A stretch of DNA of 64,000 nucleotides from Capniomyces stellatus. Its lineage: Eukaryota; Kickxellomycota; Harpellomycetes; Harpellales; Legeriomycetaceae. The notes below the pieces were generated by a model. It ran no database searches. It was not told the DNA's origin and was given only the letters and a program-made list of their open reading frames with translations. Made by a program: the position numbers and the translations under genes. Numbering within the stretch: the first letter of the stretch is position 1; each line of letters opens with the position of its first letter. The stretch lies in assembly GCA_001661515.1 (NCBI GenBank), contig LUVW01000025.1:174297-238296 (forward strand), written 5' to 3'. This document shows, in pieces, positions 11,574-21,651 of this stretch.

Positions 11574-12324
11574 CTTTTTTTCTTTCTTCCTTAACTTTTC
11601 GCTTTTAATCTCTCTTAATCGCTTCAATTGCTTTTAATTGCTTTTGCTCGTTTCTACTCATTTCTATTCGTCTCTAGCCTGTTTCGTTTTGTTGTTGTTT
11701 TACTCTACTCTATCCATAAATCGACATTATTTGTATCTTAGTAATATAACAGGCAATTAGTAAAAAATAAAAAATAGAGGAGACTTGCTCCTAGTTATTC
11801 ATATGCTTAGTAGTACTCGTTTACAATGTCAGCTTCAGCTTTCGAATCATCTTTCAGCCTTCAGCATCTTTGCTTCAAATTCGCTGTGTCACCCTTAAAT
11901 CCAAAAAAATCTGTTAATTTGCTGTTGAATTTAATAGGCAATTTAAAACTTGAAACATCCCAAGCTTGAATAAACTAATCAATCGGAATTCACTGCGTTT
12001 CCATTTAATTGCATTGCATTCAAATTAAAGTCCTAGTTTGTTCAGCTAAGAATCATCTTGGTTTTTTTTTTTACATTTTATTTTATTTTACGTTTTGTTT
12101 TATCTCCTTTTTTATAAAAAAAAGGTATTCAGTTTCAAGTCCTTGTACATTACTGCTATCGAATTGTGTTCATGTTCGATTAGATTCTTAAAGTCTTCAA
12201 ACTTCTTTCAGTTAGAATCAACACATCACTACAAAAAAGAAGAGATTTACAGTTGGTCAAAAGCCTCATGTTTGATAATACAATGTCCAACCCCCTTACC
12301 TTGGCCAACAAACTTTAAAAATTA

Positions 12325-12462
12325 GACTTTTTCTATTAGGCTTTTTCTGTTCTGCTTTTTCTATTCTACTTTTTCTGTTCTGCTTTTTCTATTCTACTTT
12401 TTCTATTCTGCCTATTTCTATTCTGTCTATTTCTATTATGCCTATTTCTATTCCACTTTTTT
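12325..12462. repeat. Pyrimidine minisatellite, 14-15 bp units
   Basis: About nine degenerate units of the form CTTTTTCTATTCTA / CTTTTTCTGTTCTG, shifting to CCTATTTCTATTCTG in the second half. One strand is almost pure pyrimidine with regular G interruptions. Confidence 0.9.
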
Positions 12463-13643
12463 TCCTTTACTTTTTGTTTGCTTGGTTTAAAATTAAAAGA
12501 AAAGGCAGTAGTGTAATACAATGTGCTAAACCATTGTTAAACATTTCATATGCTCTGACAAGGGGGCGGAAAAGTGGAGGAGATGAGCTTATTACCGTTC
12601 ATTTATTTCTTGATAATATCAACAAAGCACACAGATTATCAATAATAATTAGCAGTCCAGTGTTTATTCGCACCCCTTAAAATGAATTACCAATGGTGAA
12701 TTTCAATTCTCAACCTTCAGCCTTCAACCTTGTTCTTCCTTCAATTATATCGTGCCATCATATAATTGTGCTTTTATTCAGCAGTGATCTTTTTGTTTTT
12801 ACTCGTCCCCCACTAAACTAAGACGACTACGCTTTACTTTCACTGCGCCTGGTTGTTGAGTGAACTGCGCGTTGTTTATATCTTTTATTTAAGTAACTGT
12901 GTTGCGTTTTTTTAAATTTGATTCGCTGTCTCTTACCATAAACTTCAAAGTGTCGAGATTATTTGCTCAGAAAAGTGAATGTGCCAAATTAAAAAGTACC
13001 ACTAAAAAACTGCAAAACAATGTATAAGTCCAATTAGCTAAGCTAAAACATTCGCGCCAATTCTGAATCTCTTGAAAAAGAAATTGACCCAAAGTCGATT
13101 GCCCAGCTATTAATCAAACCTTATAGTTCTCATTCTTTCAAGTAACCTCAGTTGCTTACCCTGGAATTATCGAAATATTGGCAAAAACAGTAGATGTCGT
13201 CAGCTTCTTGATAGAACTGCACATATGCTTTCTATGTTAGGATTTGATCACAGTACCTAGAGTATTTTCTTTACCAGTAGGTGTACTTGGGAGGTTGATT
13301 GTATTTTAATCCAAGGATGGATCAGTAGTAGTAGTAGTAGGGATGTTGGTGAAAACTTGCTAATCCAAGACAAACACAAATTAGGTGTATAGTTATAATG
13401 TTTATTCAGATTAGACATTGACATTTTTAGAAAAGAATCTGTTCACATCGTGCTCATACAGCGCACTATAGCCGTATATAAACCGAGACACGATTTATTA
13501 AGAAAAACACTTTATCAAAAAGGTTCCCTAATGGCTTAAAGTATTAAGATAATATGCAATATGTAATAAATGTAGTTAGAATAAAAATATTGACTATTGG
13601 AATCGAGCTCCCGGTGATTAGAATTAATTCACGACACACATAT

Positions 13644-13767
13644 ACACTCTCTTTGCAAAGTGCCACTTTTTTTTAAAAAAAAATTCTTTTGCTTGTGTAG
13701 ATTTATACTTTATAAAGCTGCAACAAAAAAAAAGTGTACATAACTTGAAGACATAATTTGCTAAAGT
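13644..13767 (+). repeat. Dispersed ~125-bp repeat, copy 1
   Basis: About 92 percent identical by eye to 44613-44738, after a few small indels. It contains the perfect palindrome CTTTGCAAAG followed by a T8A9 palindrome, then a conserved tail ending GCTAAAGT. Flanking DNA differs from the other copy. There is no open frame. It may be a short nonautonomous mobile element or a displaced 3'-UTR module. Confidence 0.85.
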
Positions 13768-15516
13768 TTATAGTGGCAACAATGTTATGTGTGCCGATTG
13801 TTTACTAATATACCATTATGGACTTTCTTTGCAAAAAAGTTTCAAGTTAAATTGGTGAATAAATTGTAGTGATAAATCGTGTCAAAAATTTTTCAAAGTG
13901 ATTCATATCTGATTAGTCCAACAGAATATAATGACGTGTGGTTATTTTATTTTTTTAATTGAAATATTTATTTTGTTCTATGTAGATTTGAGAGAATATC
14001 AAGAGTAAAAAAACATACACCGAAACTGTTCTTTGTTTAATCCTTCTTTATTTATGTTTGCCAAGATACAGATTCTCAAATATTTGGATTAGCAATAGCA
14101 TCACTTTACTTGAGGTTATCTTGAAAGAGCAAGCTTGTCATTTGTATTGATAATAGAATCATCAAATAACTCGATGGAGGTAAAACGTAAACACATTCAT
14201 AACAAACTAACATACAAATACAAAGAAGGAAAAGTGTAATAAGCAAAGCAAGTGATAAATGGTTTGGAAGAGATTTATTGTAAATTGACTCGAACAGCGT
14301 TTAAAGAATTGAGCAAGAGTCGGTTCTGTTAATTTAAGCAAAGTGCGCGGAGCTAGTGTGGGCGATGAACATTGTCGTCTGTTCTAGTGTTTTTTTTTAT
14401 TTACCACAGCTTATTATTACCAAGTCAAGTCCTAATCTTTTCCCTGATTTGAGGGTGTTGAGGGGCAGGGATGGTTAAATTGGGTTGAATTCTTTAAATC
14501 AGTTTCGGTGTTGTTTGCGAATCTGGCGTTCTTTGCGTTTATCACACTGCTTTCCATTGATGTTTGTTTTTCAGACAGACACAATGTTACTTTGATTTCT
14601 TTGTATGTGTGAGTGTTTTATTTCTATTGTTATTGATGATTTCCAGGAATTTATACAACCGACAACTTGCTTTTATGACCAAGAGTAATTGCTATTGATG
14701 CTAAACCAATAACCGAGGATAAGTTTATGGCAAATAAAGAGAGAGATAAAAGGATTAAAGGAAAGAACGGAATCTAGAAGAAAGCCTCAATTTCACAAGA
14801 TATAGATTACTATGGCCTAATGTTTACAATAGGGTTTGGGTTGGGACAATTGCCGGTGCATTCAAGAAAGCGGTTTGTCACTTTACTGTGTCTGAGCTGT
14901 GCTCTTGTTGTAAACCCGTGCTCTTGTTTCAATTCAATGGCCTAGAGTGGTATTGGGTCTGGGGTTGATATATGGTTCCAAGATTAACTAGGCGGAAATC
15001 AAAAAAAGGGAAAAGGATGTGAGATGTAAAGTAAAATATAAGGCGTGGTCACGGTCTTGTAGTTGCGATGCAGCTACTAGAATGTGTCGATGTGTTATCA
15101 CTATTACTGTTACTATTTTGTCACCAACCTTTTGAATCCGTTGAATATGCTTTAGATAGACACTCTAACGGTGGTGAAGCTGCTCTTTTGTATATGGCTT
15201 ATGTATTGCTTTATCTTTAACTTTTTTTTTTTTTAATCCAAAAAAAAGGGGGAAGGGTTTAGTGGGAAGTAGGCTAGCGCAAGGGATGGTTTTATCTTTA
15301 TCTAGTAAACTACGTTGGGCTACAGTCGGCATAACATTTTTATAGATTTATATCTCACATTTTATTATTATCATTATTTTCTAATGGTTAATTGAATAAA
15401 CACAGAATGTAGAGTATTAAAGTGAACGAAGAGAGCTAATTTATCTATATATACAAGAATGAAGAAAAGCAAAAAGAACTTGTGGAATTAAGTTTGAGGT
15501 AGTATTAGTTGGTTAG

Positions 15517-18500
15517 TTAATGTTGGTTGTTCCTTTTGATCATTACAATGGTAGTTTTTGAGTTGGGGATAGTTTTTGTAGAGCTGGTGGAATAGAGGGG
15601 GGCTTTTGTGGAGAATTGAGGTTTTGGGGGCGATTTGGGGGAGGAGAGCTCAAGAAGAAAGTTTTGAAGTTCTTTAGGGTTGGAAGCCATTTGGAGTTTG
15701 AGTTTGGAGTAGAGTTGGTAATGGGGTAATTGTGAAGGGATTGGGGATGTACTTGGGGAGGAGTTTAGATGGGAGGGGGTTTGGTGGTTGGTGGGGGGCA
15801 AAGAGTTTAGAGAGTTGGTGAGGTGAGGGTTGGGATTGTGGAGCTGAGGTAGCAAAGAGCCGCCATTGGTGAGGTTGATAGTTTGTGAGATGTTGTAGCT
15901 GGAGCCAAAGGGGATGGGAGATTTGTTAGAAGGGGTGATGCAGTCAAGGTTAGTTTCCTTTCTCAGGACAAAGTCAACATCAACAGCAGAAAAGAAGGCA
16001 ACGGAAGCAGGGAGGTTTCTGATGCCAAGTTTGTAGCTAAACAAAGAGCGGGTCCAAAGGTTAGCGATCTGCAGGGCAATGGCAGTTCGATGAACGTCGC
16101 GGTCGCTGGAGAGGTAGCGGACCTCGTCGTGAACAGAGATCATGAAGCGGGCGTCGATGGAAAAGCGGGCGATTAGGTACTGCATGGACACAAGAAGCAG
16201 GTGCAGGTAGTCAACGCCTGAGGACTGGACAACCCAGTTGATTCTTGAGGTCATAAACAGGGAGCCGGCAGATTCAGCACGTAGTCCAGCAGCGATTCCG
16301 CAGCCAAGGGTTGGGGTTCTTGGTTCGTTGCTTGTTGCTATAGCCTCAAGCGAGTTGAACATGTAGGACTCGGAACCACCATGCCAAAACTGCGACCTTT
16401 GGCCAAACAGCGAGGCGAGAATGTGGCTGTGAGAAAAGTACTTGTTGGTTTTTCTGCTTTTGTTGCCTTTTGTGGCGAGGTACAGATTTTCTGCTCTTTT
16501 TGCTGCATCGTGTGCAGTGACGCTTTGGTTGGACATCATCAGCAGCTGAGCCGCGTGCTTGACTCCGGCACCATAGATCCTCGAGTAGTTGAACACCTTT
16601 GCGTCGTTCCGGTCGATTCCCATAATCTTTGCGGTTGTTGAATGCATGTCCGTTCCGTCGTTCTTGTTGCCTACTAGTGTCATGTACCCAAGTGCCGTTG
16701 CCCCGTGCGCTCCAAACTGCGAGTCGCCAATCAGACTTGCTATCCACAGCTCCTCGCTATCCACGTCCGCCCCAACAAACTTGTACCCGTCCGGCGAACT
16801 AACCAGCGTCTTCAGCTCTGATCCTATCCGTGTCCGCTTTGCATTTGAAGCCGTCGCCCACGTCGCCTCAACCAGCCGCCTTGTAACTGTACCCATTGGA
16901 ACCACTATAGGCAGAATAATCCCCCGACCCCCCACACCTCCACCCGCATCTCCACCTCCGCTCTTCACCTTGTCCATGTCAACCACAAACTGCGACTTGA
17001 CTCTGTCCCGCGCACTGATCCAGTACGAGCACGACAGGTTCATTTCTATTGCCTCCCGTGCTGTCTTGTAGTCCGACTGCAACGTCCCCTTTTCAAACGC
17101 TCCTATGTAGCTTTTCGACAGCGGGTTGCCGCAGTTTGCGTCTTCGCCATCCTTGTGCGGTATCTTGTAGTACCTGTTCTTCTCGTCCATCGCTGCACCA
17201 GCCTCATACACCTTACTGCTTTCATCCTTTGTAAACACTATGCTTTTCATTCGCCTAATCATCCTCATGTTCTCCTCCCCCTCTTCCCCCCCAAGCCCCT
17301 CCTTTTTCTCCAGTCTGTCAACAGGAACCTGGAACGTCCAGCCATTTGCCTTCGAGTGGTATATCGGGAACCCCATCCACGTGAGCTTCAGCAGGTACGG
17401 TGCAATCCGGCTCTTGACTGTGATTTTCAGTGCCTTTTCTTTCTTGTCGTACAGGTCACAGAACCACTTTGGCTTGTTGTGCAGAATCGCCGGCGCCGTG
17501 CTCTTGTACGCCCTAGCCTCTCCCCCCGGCAAAACATTCCCGTCTTTGTCCACTTTTGCCTTTGTGTACTTTACCTCCTTCACCGTCCAGTCCAAATGCC
17601 GCAGCCACTCGTCCCCCAAATACCTCCCCCCGCTCCCCATCTCCACCGCATCATACGCCAGCTCCACCAGCTTCCTTTCAATCTTTGTCTTTATCTCAAA
17701 AAACATACTCTCGCACCTCTCTATAAACTCGTTCCACTTCTTGATGTCTGTTGGCAAAAAACTCTTGCTCATCATCAGCATTCCCCCAAACGAAACCGGG
17801 TGCGGACACTGCCCCAAATACTTTGGAAACACCTTCTTGTACACCTCAAACGTCGCAACCACGTCACTCATGCAGTACTCCACCAGCTCCTTAAACTGCT
17901 CTCTCACCTCCTCCACTGTCCCCACCACAAACACATTCCTTGCCTCCTTTTCCATCTCAATCCCGCAGTAAAACTTTGACACCTCCTTCAGGCTGTTTGT
18001 ACAGCTCACCGATACAAACTTGGAATACTTGTCTAGTTCATAGTCCAAATTCATCTGTCTCCCCGTTTCCCCATACCCATATCCTAACCCATATTCCTCT
18101 CCATACTCACTTCCATCCGCTCCCTCCATTTCTTGCTCCTTTCCTTGCTTCTGGTTCTTCAAAAACTTGTTGTACATTGGCCGTTGCTGGCTACACATCC
18201 CATTCGACGCTATATGCAACGACATCGTATCGATATACTCGTTCCCACTCGCCTTAAGCTCATACTCTTCAAGAACCCGTGCTCTATCGTACCCCACATT
18301 GTGCCCAATCACCAGCCTTTTACTATATTCTCCCTCCTCTCCACCCCTCGTCAACGGAATCAAATGCATGTGACTGCTGCTTTCCCCACTCAAATATGGC
18401 GATACCCAAATATACCACGCCTTTTCTGTCATTGCTGCTGCAAGTATAGGGTACGATCCCTGCTTCACCAGTGTCTCAACATCAAACACTATCACCTTCT

Positions 18501-19245
18501 CCTCTTGATTCGGCTCCTCAACTCCCTCAACTTCCATTTCCCCCTCTCTATTGTAGCTATACCTTGTCCACCCACCGCTGTTTCTTATTTCTCCTTTTCC
18601 TGGCTTTCTTGGAATCCCCTCCACGTTGCTAAAGTCCCTAGCCCAATCCAGGTACGGGTACGCTGTCTGTCTTCCCAGCTCCAAAAAGTGCTCCTCGATG
18701 TTGTTTCCCAGCAACGACGGTATGTTCTCTTCAAAATCCCCCAACTCCATTCCCAAATCCTCCATTCCCATACTTTTGCCCTCCCTGATCAAATTCTGCC
18801 TCTTCAAATGCTCAAGCCCCAACTCAACGATGTGCCGCCTATTCTCATTCTCTCTCGCCCTAGCCGCCGCATTCGCTCCAGACTCTTTACTTTTCGCCTC
18901 TCCCTCTCTAAAATCCCTTGGAAAAATCTTTTCATTTAGCTTTTCTGACAATAATTCCACTCCAAATTCATTCTTCAGCTTTGATCCCCCAAAAACATCC
19001 TTTGCTCCCGCCTCTGCTCTTTTCGCTTCAACTGCGCCACCCTTGGCAGTTGGATCTAGCACTATATTCGTGTTGCCATTTTCATCTATTTTACTCCTAA
19101 GGCTCGAGTATTTCGAAAATAACCGACATTTTACCCGCCTATTCAATTCTGAATCCCTTTTTCCCGCCAGCCTCTTGATTAATATCCCTTCACAGCCCAC
19201 CTTTAGTATGCCACTTGGGCATACACCCTTATTTACCTTTAACAT
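15517..19245 (-). CDS. MIP1: Mitochondrial DNA polymerase gamma catalytic subunit
   Basis: Single-exon gene of 1242 residues encoding the family-A polymerase that replicates mitochondrial DNA. The N-terminus is basic, as expected of a mitochondrial presequence (MLKVNKGVCPSGILKVGC). The proofreading exonuclease starts with VIVFDVETL, where D255 and E257 are the Exo I metal ligands; further exonuclease motifs follow (VIGHNVGYDRARVLEEY, then YCMSDVVATFEVY). Polymerase motif A is VGADVDSEELWIASLIGD (about residue 820), motif B the KVFNYSRIYGAG region, and motif C ISVHDEVRYL (about 1037), which carries the second catalytic Asp. About 165 residues follow the polymerase core as a Pro/Ser/Asn-rich tail, in line with the C-terminal extensions known in fungal Mip1. 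The N-terminal 110-130 residues are also low complexity. Several plus-strand open frames over this gene are shadows. Confidence 0.97.
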   Translation of the reverse strand: MLKVNKGVCPSGILKVGCEGILIKRLAGKRDSELNRRVKCRLFSKYSSLRSKIDENGNTNIVLDPTAKGGAVEAKRAEAGAKDVFGGSKLKNEFGVELLSEKLNEKIFPRDFREGEAKSKESGANAAARARENENRRHIVELGLEHLKRQNLIREGKSMGMEDLGMELGDFEENIPSLLGNNIEEHFLELGRQTAYPYLDWARDFSNVEGIPRKPGKGEIRNSGGWTRYSYNREGEMEVEGVEEPNQEEKVIVFDVETLVKQGSYPILAAAMTEKAWYIWVSPYLSGESSSHMHLIPLTRGGEEGEYSKRLVIGHNVGYDRARVLEEYELKASGNEYIDTMSLHIASNGMCSQQRPMYNKFLKNQKQGKEQEMEGADGSEYGEEYGLGYGYGETGRQMNLDYELDKYSKFVSVSCTNSLKEVSKFYCGIEMEKEARNVFVVGTVEEVREQFKELVEYCMSDVVATFEVYKKVFPKYLGQCPHPVSFGGMLMMSKSFLPTDIKKWNEFIERCESMFFEIKTKIERKLVELAYDAVEMGSGGRYLGDEWLRHLDWTVKEVKYTKAKVDKDGNVLPGGEARAYKSTAPAILHNKPKWFCDLYDKKEKALKITVKSRIAPYLLKLTWMGFPIYHSKANGWTFQVPVDRLEKKEGLGGEEGEENMRMIRRMKSIVFTKDESSKVYEAGAAMDEKNRYYKIPHKDGEDANCGNPLSKSYIGAFEKGTLQSDYKTAREAIEMNLSCSYWISARDRVKSQFVVDMDKVKSGGGDAGGGVGGRGIILPIVVPMGTVTRRLVEATWATASNAKRTRIGSELKTLVSSPDGYKFVGADVDSEELWIASLIGDSQFGAHGATALGYMTLVGNKNDGTDMHSTTAKIMGIDRNDAKVFNYSRIYGAGVKHAAQLLMMSNQSVTAHDAAKRAENLYLATKGNKSRKTNKYFSHSHILASLFGQRSQFWHGGSESYMFNSLEAIATSNEPRTPTLGCGIAAGLRAESAGSLFMTSRINWVVQSSGVDYLHLLLVSMQYLIARFSIDARFMISVHDEVRYLSSDRDVHRTAIALQIANLWTRSLFSYKLGIRNLPASVAFFSAVDVDFVLRKETNLDCITPSNKSPIPFGSSYNISQTINLTNGGSLLPQLHNPNPHLTNSLNSLPPTNHQTPSHLNSSPSTSPIPSQLPHYQLYSKLKLQMASNPKELQNFLLELSSPKSPPKPQFSTKAPLYSTSSTKTIPNSKTTIVMIKRNNQH

Positions 19246-19827
19246 CCAATCTACTACTCGCGGCCTGTTTACCCTATTATTTATATTTTATCTAATCTAA
19301 TCAACTGCTACTGTTCCCCCCTTTTAAAGTCTAGCAAAAAGCTTTATTAATTCAAAGAAAATTCTAGTGGAAAATAAAAAGTGTTAATTTCCTTGTCTTC
19401 AACTTTAATTTACCGCCTTACTTAACCAATAGCAAAAGCTTTTTTTTATTTCACTTTTACCTTCAATTTCCACCATTTTAAAATCAATTCAACATTTAGT
19501 TCTTGTAATTTTCAGTTATTGGAAACCATCGTCTCATTTTCTCCTCTTTCCTTAAAACCCGAATCCATTTTTTTTAAAAAAATTTATTTTGATATTATTG
19601 CAACAGCAGCATAAGCTATGATTTTGCAGGTTTTATTATTATCATATTAAAAACACTATAAATTGCAAACTATTAAACTTAAATTTACTTTAGCGCAAGC
19701 CAAGTACTGATTATATAAACGAAAATGGATGGCGAGTTTGACAAGTATTTTCTACTTTGTAAGCCAAGCCCAAGTGCTTTGCCTTTTTTTTTTTCCACTC
19801 AAAAACTGGCATGTGTTGCTTGTTATG
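19246..19827. other. Intergenic spacer
   Basis: Upstream region of the polymerase gene and downstream region of the small Gly-rich gene. AT-rich, no gene seen. Confidence 0.5.
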
Positions 19828-20055
19828 TCAACAAATTGTACAGCAATCTCCTTCATCGTCGTAATTTTTACCTCTACTACCGTTCATACCATTCACAGTA
19901 TCGTAGGGTGCACTGCCATCGTTATTCCCAAAGTCAGTAACTCCGCCCCCGCCCCAGCCCCCACCCCCAGTATCGCATCCCCCGCCTCCACCACCTCCAC
20001 CGCTATCACATCCGCCACCTCCACCTCCACCTCCACCTCCACCACCATCAGTCAT
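19828..20055 (-). CDS. Small Gly-rich protein with cysteine-rich C-terminus
   Basis: 75-residue open frame, not recognised as a family. After MTD it is mostly poly-Gly, broken by two CD(S/T)G motifs and a Trp. A short non-repetitive part follows (VTDFGNNDGSAPYD, then RGKNYDDEGD) and the protein ends CCTIC. Support for this strand is a TATA box (CTATAAATAG, 20195-20204) about 140 bp before the ATG and a good AUG context (ACTACAACATG). The opposite frame is open too but codes Pro/Ser/Thr low complexity. The terminal cysteines could be lipidated (palmitoylation, or prenylation at the final CTIC), giving a small membrane-attached protein like the CYSTM group; this is inference. Confidence 0.55.
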   Translation of the reverse strand: MTDGGGGGGGGGGGGCDSGGGGGGGGCDTGGGGWGGGGVTDFGNNDGSAPYDTVNGMNGSRGKNYDDEGDCCTIC

Positions 20056-21066
20056 GTTGTAGTGTTTTTAATTTGGTTTGGTTAAAAAAATGTGTCTATA
20101 TTCTAGTTTTTTTTTCTTTGCTTTAGCAAAAAACTGTTGGATTGTAGTAAAGATTGAACTGACTTTTCATTCAGCCAGATGGCATATCCGCTCGCTATTT
20201 ATAGTTATTCTCCTGACCTTTTACTCTTGTTTATTTATTTCTACAGCTGGCAGAACCAACATCTAAATTGTAAATTATGGCTTTGCGAGTTCGTTTTTTA
20301 AAGGAGATAATTTGAAATTGCTTGCGATGTATGGGGGGGGGGAATGGAGTTTACAGATCAAGCTTTTTGTTGGTCATTTGCTTATTTTGATCATTAATTA
20401 CATTTATTCTCGCATTTATTTAACGCCCACGTTCGTAAATCCAATGATAAATAAATAAATTACATCTAGCTTTTTCCTTCTTTTCTTTCAACTTGGGCCA
20501 ACTATTTAAAAGCGACACATCTTTATTTAACATTTCAAGGTGGGATCATCTTTGCCAAGTGCCAATAAACCATGTGGGTTAATAGAAATCATCTATATTT
20601 TGTGCCATTGGCCCCGAAACTCACTCTTTTTTTCTAAACTTTTCCAACTTTTGCCAACTTTCAGCTTATATTTCAATACATTTCCCCCCCTACTAGCAAG
20701 CTTCAATTTTCATTGGAATAAATATCGCGCACTTTACATGCTTAATCGCTTTCCCTACCCTTGGCATTTCAAGATATATTTTTATAAGGATATAACATAG
20801 TACAGTTTCATAATGTTATCTCGTCCATCAACAGTCTCAAACCAAGCAATTATATAAAATACGCTTGATAATAAGCTTTTATTTTCAACAATAACCAAAA
20901 AAAAAGCAAACGAAAGCTATTATTAGGAAATTGTGTCTAGTAAGTAGTAATCGCCAATGATAAATTTAATTTTCTTTTTGTAAATATACACAACGCACCC
21001 TCTTTACTTGTATTTAGAGAACAGTACATCACACGGACGTATAACAGCGTCCTTATTTCTCATAGT
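20056..21066. other. Intergenic region
   Basis: Contains the promoter of the small Gly-rich gene and the downstream region of the next minus-strand gene. A run of ten G occurs at 20333-20342. No further gene is supported. Confidence 0.5.
20195..20204 (-). promoter_or_regulatory. TATA box of the small Gly-rich gene
   Basis: CTATAAATAG on the minus strand, about 140 bp upstream of the ATG at 20055. It is one of the main reasons to assign the gene to the minus strand. Confidence 0.55.
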
Positions 21067-21651
21067 TTATCCTCTCTCCGCCACCTTGTTCATCCCAAAT
21101 TCATTGTCACTTGCATCATTTACGTTGTATGAGTTGTGCCTGTCATCTTCATGGCCATCACGCCTATAATAGCATATATACCTGTCAGTGCCAAAATAAA
21201 CACTCGGCCTAATTATAATAGGACTGTTGTTGTACCGGCTGTAACTTTTAGCATTTATCTGGATCCCACCACTGCATGGCTCAACATTGATATAATCGTA
21301 TTGATCATAACCGTTATCATCTACAGCCATACCCTGGCGAAGCTGATTATAGCTGTTTCTTTTGAAATGCTTAATATCTAGTCTACCACCACTACTCAGC
21401 ATGCCTTCCTGCGCGCTGTTTGGGTCTATACTGAAATGTCCAGCGTCTATATCGTCATAATCCCAGGATATATGCGTGCTAATAGATATCTCATCCAAGC
21501 TAGGGTACATGTATTTGGGGTCAATAGGAGAATCACAACCGTCCAAATCCAATCCTTCTACACTACTAGTATCACTCAACATTCTCTTTCTTTTGACACT
21601 CTGTTTACCATTGTGGTTAGACATGTTGAGATTCAGTTTGGATATATACAA
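21067..21651 (-). CDS. Hypothetical acidic/polar protein
   Basis: Intronless frame of 194 residues, or 185 if translation starts at the better-placed Met at 21624 (MSNHNGKQSVKRKRML). I do not recognise it. The start is basic (KRKR, a possible nuclear localisation signal). The rest is rich in Asp, Ser, Tyr and Asn, with the patches DYDDIDAGHFSIDP, DDNGYDQYDYINVEP and RPSVYFGTDRYICYYRRDG. No membrane segment, signal peptide or known catalytic motif is visible. A TATA element (GCTATATAAG) lies about 150 bp upstream, and a non-repetitive 190-residue frame is unusual in this AT-rich DNA, so it is probably a real gene, perhaps lineage-specific. Confidence 0.6.
   Translation of the reverse strand: MYISKLNLNMSNHNGKQSVKRKRMLSDTSSVEGLDLDGCDSPIDPKYMYPSLDEISISTHISWDYDDIDAGHFSIDPNSAQEGMLSSGGRLDIKHFKRNSYNQLRQGMAVDDNGYDQYDYINVEPCSGGIQINAKSYSRYNNSPIIIRPSVYFGTDRYICYYRRDGHEDDRHNSYNVNDASDNEFGMNKVAERG

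Larger units (their letters stand above)
11438..15516. other. 4-kb gene-free region
   Basis: AT-rich DNA between the divergent upstream region of the aldehyde dehydrogenase and the 3' end of the polymerase gene. It holds the dehydrogenase promoter, a pyrimidine minisatellite, and one copy of a dispersed 125-bp repeat. No conserved open frame, tRNA or snRNA is visible on either strand. Confidence 0.6.

Noticed and set aside
16346..18939. Several plus- and minus-strand open frames across the polymerase gene
   Set aside because: They are out-of-frame shadows of a long conserved CDS with higher GC.
19729..20085. Plus-strand frame rich in Ser/Thr/Pro over the Gly-rich gene
   Set aside because: It is the complement of the poly-Gly codons; the TATA box and AUG context favour the minus strand.
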